Of a DNA stretch of 64,000 nucleotides, positions 1 to 9,231 are shown piece after piece; the stretch's first letter is position 1, and every line of letters starts with the position of its first letter. The stretch is from an uncultured Lachnospiraceae bacterium (lineage in GTDB: Bacteria; Bacillota; Clostridia; Lachnospirales; Lachnospiraceae). A program made the translations under genes and the position numbers. The DNA lies in NCBI GenBank assembly GCA_910579325.1, contig CAJTTU010000005.1, positions 10,842-74,841 of the forward strand. Direction: 5' to 3'. Below the pieces are notes generated by a model, which was given only the letters and a program-made list of their open reading frames with translations, did no database searches and was not told the DNA's origin.

Positions 1-1101
1 TACAAGAGTAGGAATATGACACTGGAAAAGACAGCCGTATCCCAGAGCCAGATACCACCATTTTTTCCTGTTTCCCGCTAAAAGCTCGTACAAACCGACG
101 GCAATCAGCGGCAGAAAAGCCATGCCAAACAGCTCTCCCAGGTCAGAGCGGTTCCACAGAACAGATACCCGGTAAAATACCGTCATATAAAGAACTGCGA
201 ACAGAAGCGCGGACCTGCGGTTCTGCCCCGACAGCCTTTTCGCTGACATATAGGCAATCGCCCCGGTTCCCAGATTGATCACAAACAAAAGAGATTTATA
301 ACTGGCGGTCAGAGAAACGCCAAACAGCCGCAGAAATACCGCCGGGTAAAAAAACAGACCCGGAAGCTGCCCGCCCGGATAACCATATCCGTTCAGCGCA
401 AAAGGATACAGCAGAGCCGGGAACTGTCCGGTTTTCAGAGCATCCTTCATTCCCTCAATCCGAAAAGCACAAAACAGCAGATCCGACGCCTCGAATATTC
501 CCGGCCTGAACATGGGTATGCTGACAAAAAAAGCCGACGCCGTAATAATCAGTCCCGCGAGGATCGTCTCGCCGCCGATCCGTCCGCGATTCAAAAACAG
601 CAGATAATAGAGGAACACCGCCAAAATCGCCATCAGCACGGCCAGATAAAGATAATCGCAGTTTAACGGTTTTTCACCCGTAATGTCAAATCCCTGTACC
701 GATACCACGCCGCCCGGCGCTTTCTCCACATGAAATGAGACGCCTCCGCCCTCCTGACTCAGAACCAGCGGAACCGGCATGGAAGTCATCCCTTCGCTGA
801 CTGGCAGTTCCACATCCATCACAGTCGTCCCCATCACTTCCGCAGTGACCCGGCTGCCTGGAACTGAGGAGGCATACATAACCGCAACCATATAAGTACC
901 TTTGTCCAGAAGACATTTTTTGGAGTTCAGAATCCTTCCCTCCATATCCTCTCCCGCCGTCAGAATACCCCATTCCATACTTCCGACACAGTTCTCCCAC
1001 TCGCCTTCGCGGCAGGTCAGCGTCCTGTTTTCAGCATTCTGATACGCCACCCCGGCGATCAGCAGCACACTGAAAATAATGAACAATATCCTCTGCTTCA
1101 T
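1..1101 (-). CDS. Large polytopic membrane protein, GT-C/YfhO-like (3' part outside window)
   Basis: Only the N-terminal 367 codons are in the window; the frame runs open to base 1. I translated it by hand from the ATG at 1101. There is an N-terminal membrane segment (about residues 4-17), an extracytoplasmic beta-rich region to about residue 145, then successive hydrophobic helices. Between two helices lies a soluble stretch with a GYGYP motif, reminiscent of YfhO-like and 6-pyruvoyl-tetrahydropterin-synthase-related membrane proteins that act on surface glycans. It is the last visible gene of a leftward operon, 44 bases after the GT39-like gene, which supports a role in exporting or modifying a cell-surface polysaccharide. 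The family call is inference; the membrane topology is seen directly. Confidence 0.72.
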   Translation of the reverse strand, partial: MKQRILFIIFSVLLIAGVAYQNAENRTLTCREGEWENCVGSMEWGILTAGEDMEGRILNSKKCLLDKGTYMVAVMYASSVPGSRVTAEVMGTTVMDVELPVSEGMTSMPVPLVLSQEGGGVSFHVEKAPGGVVSVQGFDITGEKPLNCDYLYLAVLMAILAVFLYYLLFLNRGRIGGETILAGLIITASAFFVSIPMFRPGIFEASDLLFCAFRIEGMKDALKTGQFPALLYPFALNGYGYPGGQLPGLFFYPAVFLRLFGVSLTASYKSLLFVINLGTGAIAYMSAKRLSGQNRRSALLFAVLYMTVFYRVSVLWNRSDLGELFGMAFLPLIAVGLYELLAGNRKKWWYLALGYGCLFQCHIPTLV

Positions 1102-1145
1102 TTTCCCGTATTTCCTCCGCTATCGTTTTGTAACTGCCCTCAATT

Positions 1146-3176
1146 TCATTTCAGGATGGCGACGCTGAGGTCCGATATCAGCAGCTGCATATTCTCCGTC
1201 TCATAAATCCGAAATTCAAACCCCAGGGCATTTTCAGTCAGCGTAAAAGGCATCTCCACCGTTACCGGCCCCTGTCCTTCCAGTTCCTTCGCCGTAAACT
1301 CCTTCACGCCGTATACCTGTTCTCCGCCGCCCCGGCACACATCTATCACACAGCGTTCTTCCCCGGTGATCTCGTGAAAATTATCCTTCAGCTCAATCGT
1401 CACCTTCGCCAGATATGTGCCCGGAAACAGCTCCGTATAAGGACCGCATACCACGTACCCCTCGCTGCCGCCGGTGTCAAACACAGTCTTCTCTTCTTCC
1501 ATCCCGCTCATATTCTTAAGCGTGGCCGACTCTATAAAATCTGTGTACCGATCCTCCGGTATACGGAAAATCCGGATACCTCCCCCGGTATACCCGAGGC
1601 GGGATATCTGCATGGCATATTTCACATTGGCCGCCAGCCCGCCCAGAGCCGTACGGCTGCTGTCCTTACGGATCGTGCTATATTCTCTGATCAGCTCAAA
1701 TTCGTCAAATATATGGTTATATATTTCAATCTCCTTCCCAAATTTATCAGGAGAAGAGAAATATCTGCCCCACACATTGCTGTTCATCACCAGATACTTC
1801 CGGTTGCGGTACTCTCCCTTCACCATCAGCCTGCCGTCCCGAATCACAAACTGATCGAACAGGGCGACTCCTTCCGTATCCAGAGAATCCACGCCGTCAG
1901 ATACGGCGTTTTCTCTGGTAATCTGATGTTCCTGACAGTAACGCACGGCCACCTGCTGGCTGTCGTCCAGCACCTGGCTGAACAGTTCCACGGCCATCAG
2001 CGCCGTCATTCCCAGAAAAACCACCGCCATAAACGCCATGACCAGAACAGCCGCCGCCTTTTTCGCCAAGACGTCCGAAATCCATTTCCGGACAAGCTCT
2101 GCCGCCTCCAGAACACCTGCGGAACCGATCATGATAAACGCCGCGAAGATGGGAATCCCCCACCGGGTCCAGTAAAAATTCAGGCAGCTTAAACATAGCC
2201 AGTAGATCAGAAGAAAGCCGATTCCTGCCGCAGACTGCCGTTTCCGTTCCTTTATGATCACCGCAGCGCCGAGAACCAGAAAAACCGCAAACTCTTTTCC
2301 GACATTCGCCAGAAATGTCCTGACGTAATACACCAGGTTTTTCAGAAAGCCCTGGGCTTCCATACCCATATGCTCATGATCCGCCTGCCAGAACAAAAAT
2401 TCAATGACCGCTTCATATTTGATAAACAGCGCCGGAGAACAAAGGAACGTAAACAGTACAAAAGCCGCCGCCGCCAACAAACCGTGACCGAAAAATAATC
2501 TCCAGCTTTTCTGCCGCAGGCTTTCCATCGAAACCGCAAGGGCGATCCCCAAACATAACGCCGCCGCCGAATATTTTACCGTTACGGCCAGCCCCGTAAA
2601 AAAACTCATGAGCAGCAGATTTTTCACCGACGCCTGTTCCAGATAGCATACGCCGCACAGCGTAGCCGCCAGCATAACGCACATCAGCGGAATATCCGCC
2701 GAGGCGTACTGGGAATGGATTACGTATACCGGAAAGACTGCCGTAATCAGAGCGGCGATCACACCGGAATTTTTCTTAATCTTTTCCATGATCACAAAGA
2801 TCAATACAATCGAAACCGTGCCGAAAAAAATAGAAACATACCGTGACAGCAGATACAGCACGGCCGGATTCTGCTCATAGACCAGCTCCACGGGCATATG
2901 CAGCTTTACCGCCGCGTACAGCTTATATAATACCAGGCTCATATACATCATCAGATGTCCCGGCCACTGAAAGATTTCCTCCGGCGGCAGAAACGTATGC
3001 TCCCTGATCATATACATGGCACCGTCCACAATCTGCCACTCGTCCGGGTGCAGTAAAAGAGGCAGTCCCCAGGCCCGGCCATAGAGGCGCAGCCCGGCGC
3101 CCAGCGCCGTGATCAGAATCAGCGCGTAATGCCGCCAGTCCATTTTCTCAAGGATTCTTCCCATATATTCTTTCAT
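1146..3176 (-). CDS. Glycosyltransferase family 39-like membrane protein (ArnT/PMT type)
   Basis: A 676-residue polytopic protein. After the first membrane helix (about residues 15-32) it has the acidic HPDE loop, about residues 42-45, typical of GT-C glycosyltransferases, where an Asp-Glu pair in the first external loop binds the polyprenyl-phosphate sugar donor. At least ten more helices follow to about residue 400, then a long soluble C-terminal domain with a beta-sandwich look. The family transfers a lipid-linked sugar to surface glycans or proteins on the outer face of the membrane. It starts one base after the stop of the upstream GtrII-like gene, behind a GAGGAG site, so the two are translationally coupled. 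The substrate cannot be read from sequence. Confidence 0.8.
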   Translation of the reverse strand: MKEYMGRILEKMDWRHYALILITALGAGLRLYGRAWGLPLLLHPDEWQIVDGAMYMIREHTFLPPEEIFQWPGHLMMYMSLVLYKLYAAVKLHMPVELVYEQNPAVLYLLSRYVSIFFGTVSIVLIFVIMEKIKKNSGVIAALITAVFPVYVIHSQYASADIPLMCVMLAATLCGVCYLEQASVKNLLLMSFFTGLAVTVKYSAAALCLGIALAVSMESLRQKSWRLFFGHGLLAAAAFVLFTFLCSPALFIKYEAVIEFLFWQADHEHMGMEAQGFLKNLVYYVRTFLANVGKEFAVFLVLGAAVIIKERKRQSAAGIGFLLIYWLCLSCLNFYWTRWGIPIFAAFIMIGSAGVLEAAELVRKWISDVLAKKAAAVLVMAFMAVVFLGMTALMAVELFSQVLDDSQQVAVRYCQEHQITRENAVSDGVDSLDTEGVALFDQFVIRDGRLMVKGEYRNRKYLVMNSNVWGRYFSSPDKFGKEIEIYNHIFDEFELIREYSTIRKDSSRTALGGLAANVKYAMQISRLGYTGGGIRIFRIPEDRYTDFIESATLKNMSGMEEEKTVFDTGGSEGYVVCGPYTELFPGTYLAKVTIELKDNFHEITGEERCVIDVCRGGGEQVYGVKEFTAKELEGQGPVTVEMPFTLTENALGFEFRIYETENMQLLISDLSVAILK

Positions 3177-3177
3177 A

Positions 3178-4824
3178 TCACTCCTCTTTTCCTGTCTCTG
3201 ACAGCTTTACCACAGCCACATGATCGATCACCTGTACGGCGTCTGCCGCCGGCCAGAAGCCCATCTCTTCCACCTGTTCGGAATCAAGCAGTCTCTGATA
3301 TGTCTCAAAATCCGTCATGGGAAATTTCCATTCCCAGCTATCCGGCACCGGCCACTGGGGCTGGGAGGAGAAGTCCACTGGCGGAATCTCCACCTCCGGG
3401 TGCTCCCTGTAATAGGACAGCTCAACTCCCACAATCTCCGATAAGAACAGCGTCGAATAAGTATTCCCGGCGCTGAACAGGTCTCTGTGAACCTCCTTGA
3501 GCAGCCCCAGTTCCCTGAGGCCGGCCGCTCCCTCATATTCCTCTCTGTCAAACCAGGCCGTCTGCCCGATCACCATAATAGAGGTAATGTCCCCATGATC
3601 CAGCATGTGAATCCGGGTGGCGATTTCCACGCCGATCCCATAAGATCTCTCATAGCACCGGTGGACATACTGGTAAAACAGATTGGCCGTAATACCGTTG
3701 TGCAGGATGATCACCGCCAGAAACAGGGCGGCCGGACTGCTGAATCCGGGTTTTACCCACCGGTCAAGCAAAACGGCCGTCAGAATATAGAGCAGACAGA
3801 TACTCTGCTCCATCCGGGTGCTGTACTGGATTCCCGGCGAGGCGAAGAACCAGATAAAAGCAGCGAAGGGAATCGCCGCCGCGCCAAGCAAAAACAATCC
3901 GCACTCTGTCTTTCTGGCAAACAGCCGGCTTTTTGCCATGGCTGCCACAACCGTCGCTGTGCAGAGCAGAAGAAACAGCATATTCAGCACGGTATAGACC
4001 GTCAGCCCCCGCTCAAAAAAATTCCAGACGGCGAATACGGAAAAAAAGGCTTTCGCCGTCTCCGAAACAGCATTCAGAAAAAGAGACGGGCCAACCTGCC
4101 CTACCGCCGCGATTCCCAGATAAGGGGACGGCTGAACGCCCTGAACAGACATCATAAGCTTCCAGATTACATAATATGCCGCCGCTCCGGCCCCGTATAA
4201 CAAAATCTGGTTTCTCATCCAGAACAGGTACTCTCTTCTGGAATAACGGTTTTCCAAAAGCTCCGCCATAAAATAACACAGCGCCAGAACCAGCGCAAAG
4301 GAAAGATATGCCTGATAAATGCCACAGCAGAGCACAATGCTCAGAAAGGACAGAAACAGGCGGGATTTTTTCTTCTCACCGATCAGGGAAAAACGAACTG
4401 CGAACGCCGCCAGCGCCATGGCCATCATATAACCGTCCGCCGTAAATGCAAAATAAAAGGTCTGGGTCACAGCCGGATATGCCGCCAGAAGCCCGCCGGT
4501 CAGCACAAGCAGCACCGGATTCTCCATGCGGAAAATATCCGCGACCAGCGCAGCCGTAATCCCGATCCAGAACAGAGAGAGCAGTCCGATCACCCAGGGC
4601 AGATCAAAATATGTGCTGAGGCCGCAGGCGGCGGCAAGAAACCATCTGCCAAGCTTGACCATGTTCTGACTGCTGTACACATTAAACAGAGAGTCGTGAC
4701 CCGGCAGCGTGTTGGTAAATTTATAGATGTGAATCAGCAGGCCGATCAGAAACGCCGCGGCAAACGCCGTCTTCCATTCTTTTTTTATTTTTGTTTGGTA
4801 AAACCGAATCAGACCTTCTCCCAT
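3178..4824 (-). CDS. GtrII-like glucosyltransferase domain membrane protein
   Basis: 548 residues with an N-terminal helix (about 17-33), the GHDSLFN external-loop motif at about residues 42-48 and about ten further helices, then a soluble C-terminal tail from about residue 400. This pattern fits the GtrII family, known from O-antigen glucosylation, and its Gram-positive relatives that decorate teichoic-acid-like or capsular polymers from undecaprenyl-phosphate glucose. It is the first gene of the leftward three-gene membrane glycosyltransferase operon. The upstream 206 bases separate it from the divergent DUF4261-like gene and must hold both promoters. No GtrA flippase or GtrB glucosyltransferase is seen nearby. 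Confidence 0.75.
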   Translation of the reverse strand: MGEGLIRFYQTKIKKEWKTAFAAAFLIGLLIHIYKFTNTLPGHDSLFNVYSSQNMVKLGRWFLAAACGLSTYFDLPWVIGLLSLFWIGITAALVADIFRMENPVLLVLTGGLLAAYPAVTQTFYFAFTADGYMMAMALAAFAVRFSLIGEKKKSRLFLSFLSIVLCCGIYQAYLSFALVLALCYFMAELLENRYSRREYLFWMRNQILLYGAGAAAYYVIWKLMMSVQGVQPSPYLGIAAVGQVGPSLFLNAVSETAKAFFSVFAVWNFFERGLTVYTVLNMLFLLLCTATVVAAMAKSRLFARKTECGLFLLGAAAIPFAAFIWFFASPGIQYSTRMEQSICLLYILTAVLLDRWVKPGFSSPAALFLAVIILHNGITANLFYQYVHRCYERSYGIGVEIATRIHMLDHGDITSIMVIGQTAWFDREEYEGAAGLRELGLLKEVHRDLFSAGNTYSTLFLSEIVGVELSYYREHPEVEIPPVDFSSQPQWPVPDSWEWKFPMTDFETYQRLLDSEQVEEMGFWPAADAVQVIDHVAVVKLSETGKEE

Positions 4825-5030
4825 TTTTCCCCTTCCATATCGTTATTTTCACATTGATTTACATTCTAACACAAAATCCCTGGACAGGCCACTATTTCTT
4901 AACGGAAAACAAACGGAAAACTGCCGGCTTCTGTTGCCAATCCTCCGGATTTATATTATACTGAACGTCAGATAAATCTGTCCTGAGTATAAACAGTTTT
5001 TAAATTTTCAAAGAAAGTGAGAATCATGAA

Positions 5031-5774
5031 ATGAGCGATGAACATACCCCTTTTCCCCAAACCCTTTCCGGTCATATCCTTTTATCCACAGATACCTTTG
5101 ACTGGGATACGTTCCGACTGCAGTTTTTCGACGACTGGCAGACAGAAGTAACCGGGGAACCTGTGGAGGACAACCTGATTTTCCAGCTGGGCGAAATCAC
5201 CGTCACCCTGTCCCTCATCAGAAAAACCGTGCCCGAAGCAATCGAGACGGCGGAAAACAACTATCTCTGGATCAATGCCGCAGAGGCTGTCCGGAAACAC
5301 AGCGCTCATGTAGCCCTGGGTATCATCGGCGCGGACAATCCGCTCCAGCGCCACATTCTGTTTACGATGACCGCCGCCAGCGCGATGCGCCAGGAAAATG
5401 TCATCGGTCTGTATCAGTATCCGGTGACCAGAAAGGCTTCTGATTATATCGATGCCGCCATGTCGTTAAAACAGGATAATTTCCCCGTTACAATCTGGGT
5501 ATTCGCCGGCTTCTACAAAGGGGAGCTGGGCAAGATCTGCTGCTATACCTACGGACTGGAGCAGTTCGGCAAAGAGGAAGTGGAAATTCTGAACAGCGAT
5601 GCGGACATGGTGATGATTTATCAGTTTATCTATCAGATTGTCGGGTATCTGATCGCCCAGAACGGAACGTTAAACGATGGGGAGGCCATCGGATTTTCCA
5701 GAGAACGCTCTTACGAAGCGACCCGTTCCCCAGGCGTCGCAATACAGGGAACAACCGTTAAAATCAGTTTCTGA
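5031..5774 (+). CDS. DUF4261-like domain protein
   Basis: 247 residues, soluble, with no signal peptide or membrane helix. The ATG at 5031 follows a weak AAAGTGAG purine stretch. The C-terminal half holds the features I associate with DUF4261: a YGLEQFGKEE segment near residue 185 followed by an amphipathic region (residues about 195-216) and a gly-rich end. The function of this family is unknown; it occurs as a free-standing cytoplasmic protein in many Firmicutes and Bacteroidota. Here it is a single-gene unit, divergent from the glycosyltransferase operon and convergent with the Wzz-like gene, with a hairpin between the two ends. Assignment is from recall of the family, not a search. Confidence 0.7.
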   Translation: MSDEHTPFPQTLSGHILLSTDTFDWDTFRLQFFDDWQTEVTGEPVEDNLIFQLGEITVTLSLIRKTVPEAIETAENNYLWINAAEAVRKHSAHVALGIIGADNPLQRHILFTMTAASAMRQENVIGLYQYPVTRKASDYIDAAMSLKQDNFPVTIWVFAGFYKGELGKICCYTYGLEQFGKEEVEILNSDADMVMIYQFIYQIVGYLIAQNGTLNDGEAIGFSRERSYEATRSPGVAIQGTTVKISF

Positions 5775-5811
5775 CGCGCTGTCTTTACGATATGTGTTTT
5801 TACGTATAAAT

Positions 5812-5833
5812 GGGGAGCGGATATCCGCTCCCC
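5812..5833. terminator. Bidirectional hairpin between convergent genes
   Basis: A perfect 9-bp stem (GGGGAGCGG / CCGCTCCCC) with an ATAT loop lies in the 73-base gap between the convergent DUF4261-like and Wzz-like genes. There is no long T tract on either side, so termination strength is uncertain. Confidence 0.55.
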
Positions 5834-5847
5834 CTCATGTTCCGGCC

Positions 5848-6996
5848 TTATTCCACCACGGCCACGCCCAAAGGTCTTTTCCTTACGTCATCGATAAAGC
5901 ACATCTCCTGACTGATTTCTTTCAGCCTGCTCTTTCCGACCTGCTCCACCAGCAAAATCTCGTCCGCCTGCCTGAACACGGGAAGATCGCCGAGATTCTT
6001 CATCAGATTCATGGAAATAATATATTTAACGGAACCGTCTTTTTTCCGCAGATACTCGATCAGCGCCTGTACATGACATTCTTCCGCTCCGCCCGTCACC
6101 AGAACCGTCTTTTCCTTCAGCCCGTCCGCCAGGTTAAACATCCTGCCATAGATCACGTCATAGGCTTCTTCCTTTGTCTGAAAAGCTTTGCCTTTCAGTC
6201 GACCGATCAGACCTGCATGCCCCTTTCCCGCTTCCCGCACAGGAATTACGGAAAGCACCCGCAGTCCATGCATATCTTTCAGTGACGCGGCATCTAACAG
6301 CTCTCCGCTGAACAGATATAGCAGACAGAGGATAAATGCCATACCAAAGAAGCCGCCGGCCAGGCCGACCACTCCAAATTTCACGGCCACACTCATCGGA
6401 TTGACCACAACCACGACTTCCTGACCGGCGTTTTCCTGTTCTATAGTCTCTAACAGCACGGCGGCATTTTTTTCATTCTCCGCCTTTTTACCCTCCAGCA
6501 TCTTTATTCTGTATTCGGCGGATATCTTTTCCTTCTCGCAGTTTAAGATCAGATACATCAGCATCGTCTCCCTCATATCCCGCAGTACGTCTCCGTCCCC
6601 GGTCGAAATGCTCTGACCGGCCTGCTCATATTCAGCCTGCCGCCTCTTCAGATTTTCCAGCTGACTCTCGCTGCCCTTGATCACCGCCTGATATTCAGCG
6701 ATCTTATCATCCAGATCTCTGTTCTTTAACAGCAGATTATAGTACAAACGGGCATTTCCTCCTAACGTGTTCAGTTCCCTGACTCCGTCCAGCGCCTCCT
6801 GTACCATCTGCAGCGTATCATCATCAGCAGCCGCCACTTCTGTCGGTACCTGCTGTCTGCCTGCCGAGACATATTTTAAACCGCCCAAAGCGGCCATGCA
6901 CAAAAGCCCCGCCGCAAGAAGCAGCTTCCATCTGCACAGTACATAATATAAGAGATTTCTGAGATCGATCTCTCTTTCGTATTCCTGTTGCTCCAT
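5848..6996 (-). CDS. Wzz/CpsC-like polysaccharide chain-length protein with degenerate kinase-like tail
   Basis: 382 residues. The N-terminus carries the Wzz-type cytoplasmic segment and first helix (about 28-44), a mostly helical, coiled-coil extracytoplasmic region (about 65-195) and a second helix (about 205-228). The family controls chain length of exported polysaccharides. The C-terminal 140 residues (about 243-382) resemble a CpsD-type tyrosine autokinase domain, with a VLVTGG strand where the Walker A loop would be and a later ADEILLV strand, but the GK[S/T] lysine is absent, so ATP binding looks lost. It probably works with the glycosyltransferase operon to the left. The ATG lies behind GAGGAAAG, directly after a two-hairpin repeat described separately. 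Confidence 0.72.
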   Translation of the reverse strand: MEQQEYEREIDLRNLLYYVLCRWKLLLAAGLLCMAALGGLKYVSAGRQQVPTEVAAADDDTLQMVQEALDGVRELNTLGGNARLYYNLLLKNRDLDDKIAEYQAVIKGSESQLENLKRRQAEYEQAGQSISTGDGDVLRDMRETMLMYLILNCEKEKISAEYRIKMLEGKKAENEKNAAVLLETIEQENAGQEVVVVVNPMSVAVKFGVVGLAGGFFGMAFILCLLYLFSGELLDAASLKDMHGLRVLSVIPVREAGKGHAGLIGRLKGKAFQTKEEAYDVIYGRMFNLADGLKEKTVLVTGGAEECHVQALIEYLRKKDGSVKYIISMNLMKNLGDLPVFRQADEILLVEQVGKSRLKEISQEMCFIDDVRKRPLGVAVVE

Positions 6997-7066
6997 ACTT
7001 TCCTCTTTCCTGACGCATACGCCGCGTCATCTATACAGATTTGAAAATTTACGTTCAAACGTTCCT
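6997..7066 (-). repeat. Two-hairpin leader repeat, copy 1
   Basis: Read leftward, this segment has a hairpin TTTGAA/TTCAAA, then a second hairpin TGACGC/GCGTCA, then the ribosome binding site and the ATG at 6996. A clearly homologous segment lies at 36110-36180 in the same position relative to a start codon. The stems differ between copies but remain paired (TTTGAA/TTCAAA against TTTGGAA/TTCCAAA), and both copies are bordered by GAGGAA-type purine tracts. Confidence 0.65.
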
Positions 7067-7150
7067 CTCAACATTTCTTATGGTCAGACGTTACCCACTC
7101 ATTGTAAGAAAGAATCCGGCTGCTGTCAAGTAAATAATCCGGCTGTTCTG

Positions 7151-7576
7151 TCATTCATTCACCTGAAACCGGCTCCTGATTCTCTCGGCCGCCTCCGTAA
7201 ATTCTTCCGTTATCAGCCCCTGTTTTGCCTTCTCCATCCGTTCTTTCATCCGCGCCGCCCGTTTCATATCTCCGGCCTCCTGAAACGCGCGATACAGGGA
7301 AGCCGCTTCATAATAGTCTGCGACAGCCTGAAACTCGGAGGTGTCTTTTCTCGTTTTCGCTGACACGGCCTGATTTCTCGATACCATCGCCAGAACCTCC
7401 GGATAATTCCCCGCCGCCATCCACCGCTGCAGATCGCCGTATTCGTTCAAATAAACGCTGCGTTCCCCGGCAAACCGGACACAGAAGGAAAGTAAATTAA
7501 ATGCCAGCATTACGCCGAGCGCCAGGACAGCGGCCCGGTACAGCGGGCTTTTCCCTTCATTTCCCCTTCTAATCAT
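7151..7576 (-). CDS. Small single-pass membrane protein, unknown function
   Basis: 141 residues: a short positively charged N-terminus, one helix (about residues 14-32) and a soluble, helical, Arg/Glu-rich extracytoplasmic part with a YLNEYGDLQRW segment. No family recognised. Its start overlaps the end of the preceding zinc-ribbon protein by 8 bases, so the two are translated together and probably form one complex. It could be read as a tail-only partner of the zinc-ribbon protein, which has similar helical repeats after its own membrane helix. Confidence 0.68.
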   Translation of the reverse strand: MIRRGNEGKSPLYRAAVLALGVMLAFNLLSFCVRFAGERSVYLNEYGDLQRWMAAGNYPEVLAMVSRNQAVSAKTRKDTSEFQAVADYYEAASLYRAFQEAGDMKRAARMKERMEKAKQGLITEEFTEAAERIRSRFQVNE

Positions 7577-8321
7577 AGAATCCGATCCTCCTTCCGATCA
7601 GCAGCATCAGCTCCTGGCTGGAAATCTGAGAAAGCCGTTCCAGATCCTGTTTCGTCATACCGCAATAGGTTTCCAGCATCGCCCGGATTCCGGCCTCCAT
7701 ATCGATCAGCGCCTCTTTATGGCTTCCGGCAAACTGCTCCGGATGATATCCGTTTTCCTCTCTTGAAAGCTCTTCATAAAACCAGACGACATTTTCCGCC
7801 AGCCGTTCCACCAGCTCCCCTTCCGTATAATAGATCTCCTCCACAAAAGGATCGGAAAGCCACATAATACATTCATAGACCGCCGCATAGTGACGGGCCC
7901 CGTTATCCACGGCATAAAATTCCCGCAGCTCGTCCGCCATATACAGATTATTATTGTCGTAATAGTCTTTTAACTCCCTGTAATTTCCCCCGGCCTCCAG
8001 TTCGAACAGTTTCTCCGCGTATTCTTTTGCGTGAAGACTGGCCTGAACGGAGCTCCACCAGTATTCCAGATCATAGATCGCCCCGTGGCCCGCCAACAGC
8101 ATCACATTAAACACAACCAACAGTACAAGCACCAGTATCTGACCATGTCTCCTGCTCTGCCGCCCGGTCTCGTCCATAACGCGGCTTCTGGTCCGGTGAA
8201 ACGCCCGGTTATATCGTCTCATATCCTCAATATGCTGCCGGGCCTCCTGATTCAGCGCGCCACAATGAGGACAGTATTCATCCTCAATCGAAAGAGGGCC
8301 GCCGCAATATTTACACTTCAT
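7569..8321 (-). CDS. Zinc-ribbon membrane protein, unknown function
   Basis: 250 residues. The N-terminus is a zinc ribbon with two CxxC knuckles, CKYC at residues 3-6 and CPHC at 18-21. A basic linker leads to one membrane helix (about residues 62-82) and a helical extracytoplasmic domain to the end. Zinc-ribbon plus single helix architecture is common in Firmicutes membrane proteins of unknown role. The gene lies between rsmI and the small membrane protein it overlaps; it may be the last transcriptional neighbour of the holB cluster, but 49 bases separate it from rsmI and no promoter is obvious. Confidence 0.7.
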   Translation of the reverse strand: MKCKYCGGPLSIEDEYCPHCGALNQEARQHIEDMRRYNRAFHRTRSRVMDETGRQSRRHGQILVLVLLVVFNVMLLAGHGAIYDLEYWWSSVQASLHAKEYAEKLFELEAGGNYRELKDYYDNNNLYMADELREFYAVDNGARHYAAVYECIMWLSDPFVEEIYYTEGELVERLAENVVWFYEELSREENGYHPEQFAGSHKEALIDMEAGIRAMLETYCGMTKQDLERLSQISSQELMLLIGRRIGFYD

Positions 8322-8370
8322 CCCCTGCTCCTTTTATGACAGCTCCGCAACTTTTTGTCTTTATATTTCC

Positions 8371-9231
8371 TCATCTGTCCATCAGCGCCTGGTAAATATC
8401 CCTTTTACTCACCCCTCTGTCCTTCGCCATCTGCTTCATCGCCTCTTTTTTAGGCAGTCCCTGATCCAGATACTGCCGCAGATGGTCTTCCAGAGAAACA
8501 GTCTCCCAGCCTTTTTGCTTTTCCGCCTCCAGCTCCCGGGGACTTCTCCCCCGGATCACCAGGACAAACTCTCCTTTGGGTTCGTTCTGTTCGTAAAACC
8601 TGACTGCCTCCCCCAGAGTCATGGAAAGCCGTTCCTCAAACCGTTTCGTCAGTTCCCGGCAGACAGTCAGCCAGCGTTCGGCGCCCAGTACCCGCTCCAG
8701 CTCAGCCAGTGTTTTCCGCAGATGATGGGGCGCCTCATAGAGTACGATGGTCCGCGTTTCATTCCGCAGCTCCGCCAGCACCCGCTCCCTCTCTTTTTTA
8801 TCACATGGCAGAAAGGCCTCAAAACAAAACCTTCTGGTTTCCAGACCGGAGGCGGTAAGAGCCGTGATACAGGCGGCAGGCCCCGGCAGCGCCGTCAGCG
8901 GCACCCCGGCCGCGATACACTGGCGCGCCAGCTCCTCCCCCGGGTCAGAGATCCCGGGCGTGCCCGCGTCGGTAATCAGCGCCACCGACAGCCCTTTTTG
9001 AAGCTGCTCCACCAGATAGCGGGCCTTCTCAATTTTATTGTGCTCATGATAACTGGTCATCGGCGTTTTAATGCCAAAATGATTTAACAGCTTCAGGCTG
9101 TGCCTGGTATCCTCGGCGGCAATCAGATCCACTTCTTTTAATACGCGCAGCACGCGCAGGGTGATATCCTCCAGATTGCCTATGGGAGTGGCGCAGAGAT
9201 ACAGTATTCCTGATTTTGCTTCAATATCCAT
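8371..9231 (-). CDS. rsmI: 16S rRNA (cytidine(1402)-2'-O)-methyltransferase RsmI
   Basis: 286 residues, the usual length. The SAM-dependent tetrapyrrole-methylase fold is evident: LYLCATPIGNLEDIT near residue 10, AAEDTRHS near 38, ITDAGTPGISDPG near residue 90 and the LPGPAACITAL loop near 115. RsmI methylates the ribose of C1402 in the ribosomal decoding centre. The C-terminal 50 residues hold the KKEAMK helix-turn-helix-like tail found in Firmicutes members. It overlaps the upstream trmN6 gene by 11 bases, so it belongs to the same leftward operon, in the same order as the Bacillus holB-yaaT-yabB-yabC region. Confidence 0.95.
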   Translation of the reverse strand: MDIEAKSGILYLCATPIGNLEDITLRVLRVLKEVDLIAAEDTRHSLKLLNHFGIKTPMTSYHEHNKIEKARYLVEQLQKGLSVALITDAGTPGISDPGEELARQCIAAGVPLTALPGPAACITALTASGLETRRFCFEAFLPCDKKERERVLAELRNETRTIVLYEAPHHLRKTLAELERVLGAERWLTVCRELTKRFEERLSMTLGEAVRFYEQNEPKGEFVLVIRGRSPRELEAEKQKGWETVSLEDHLRQYLDQGLPKKEAMKQMAKDRGVSKRDIYQALMDR

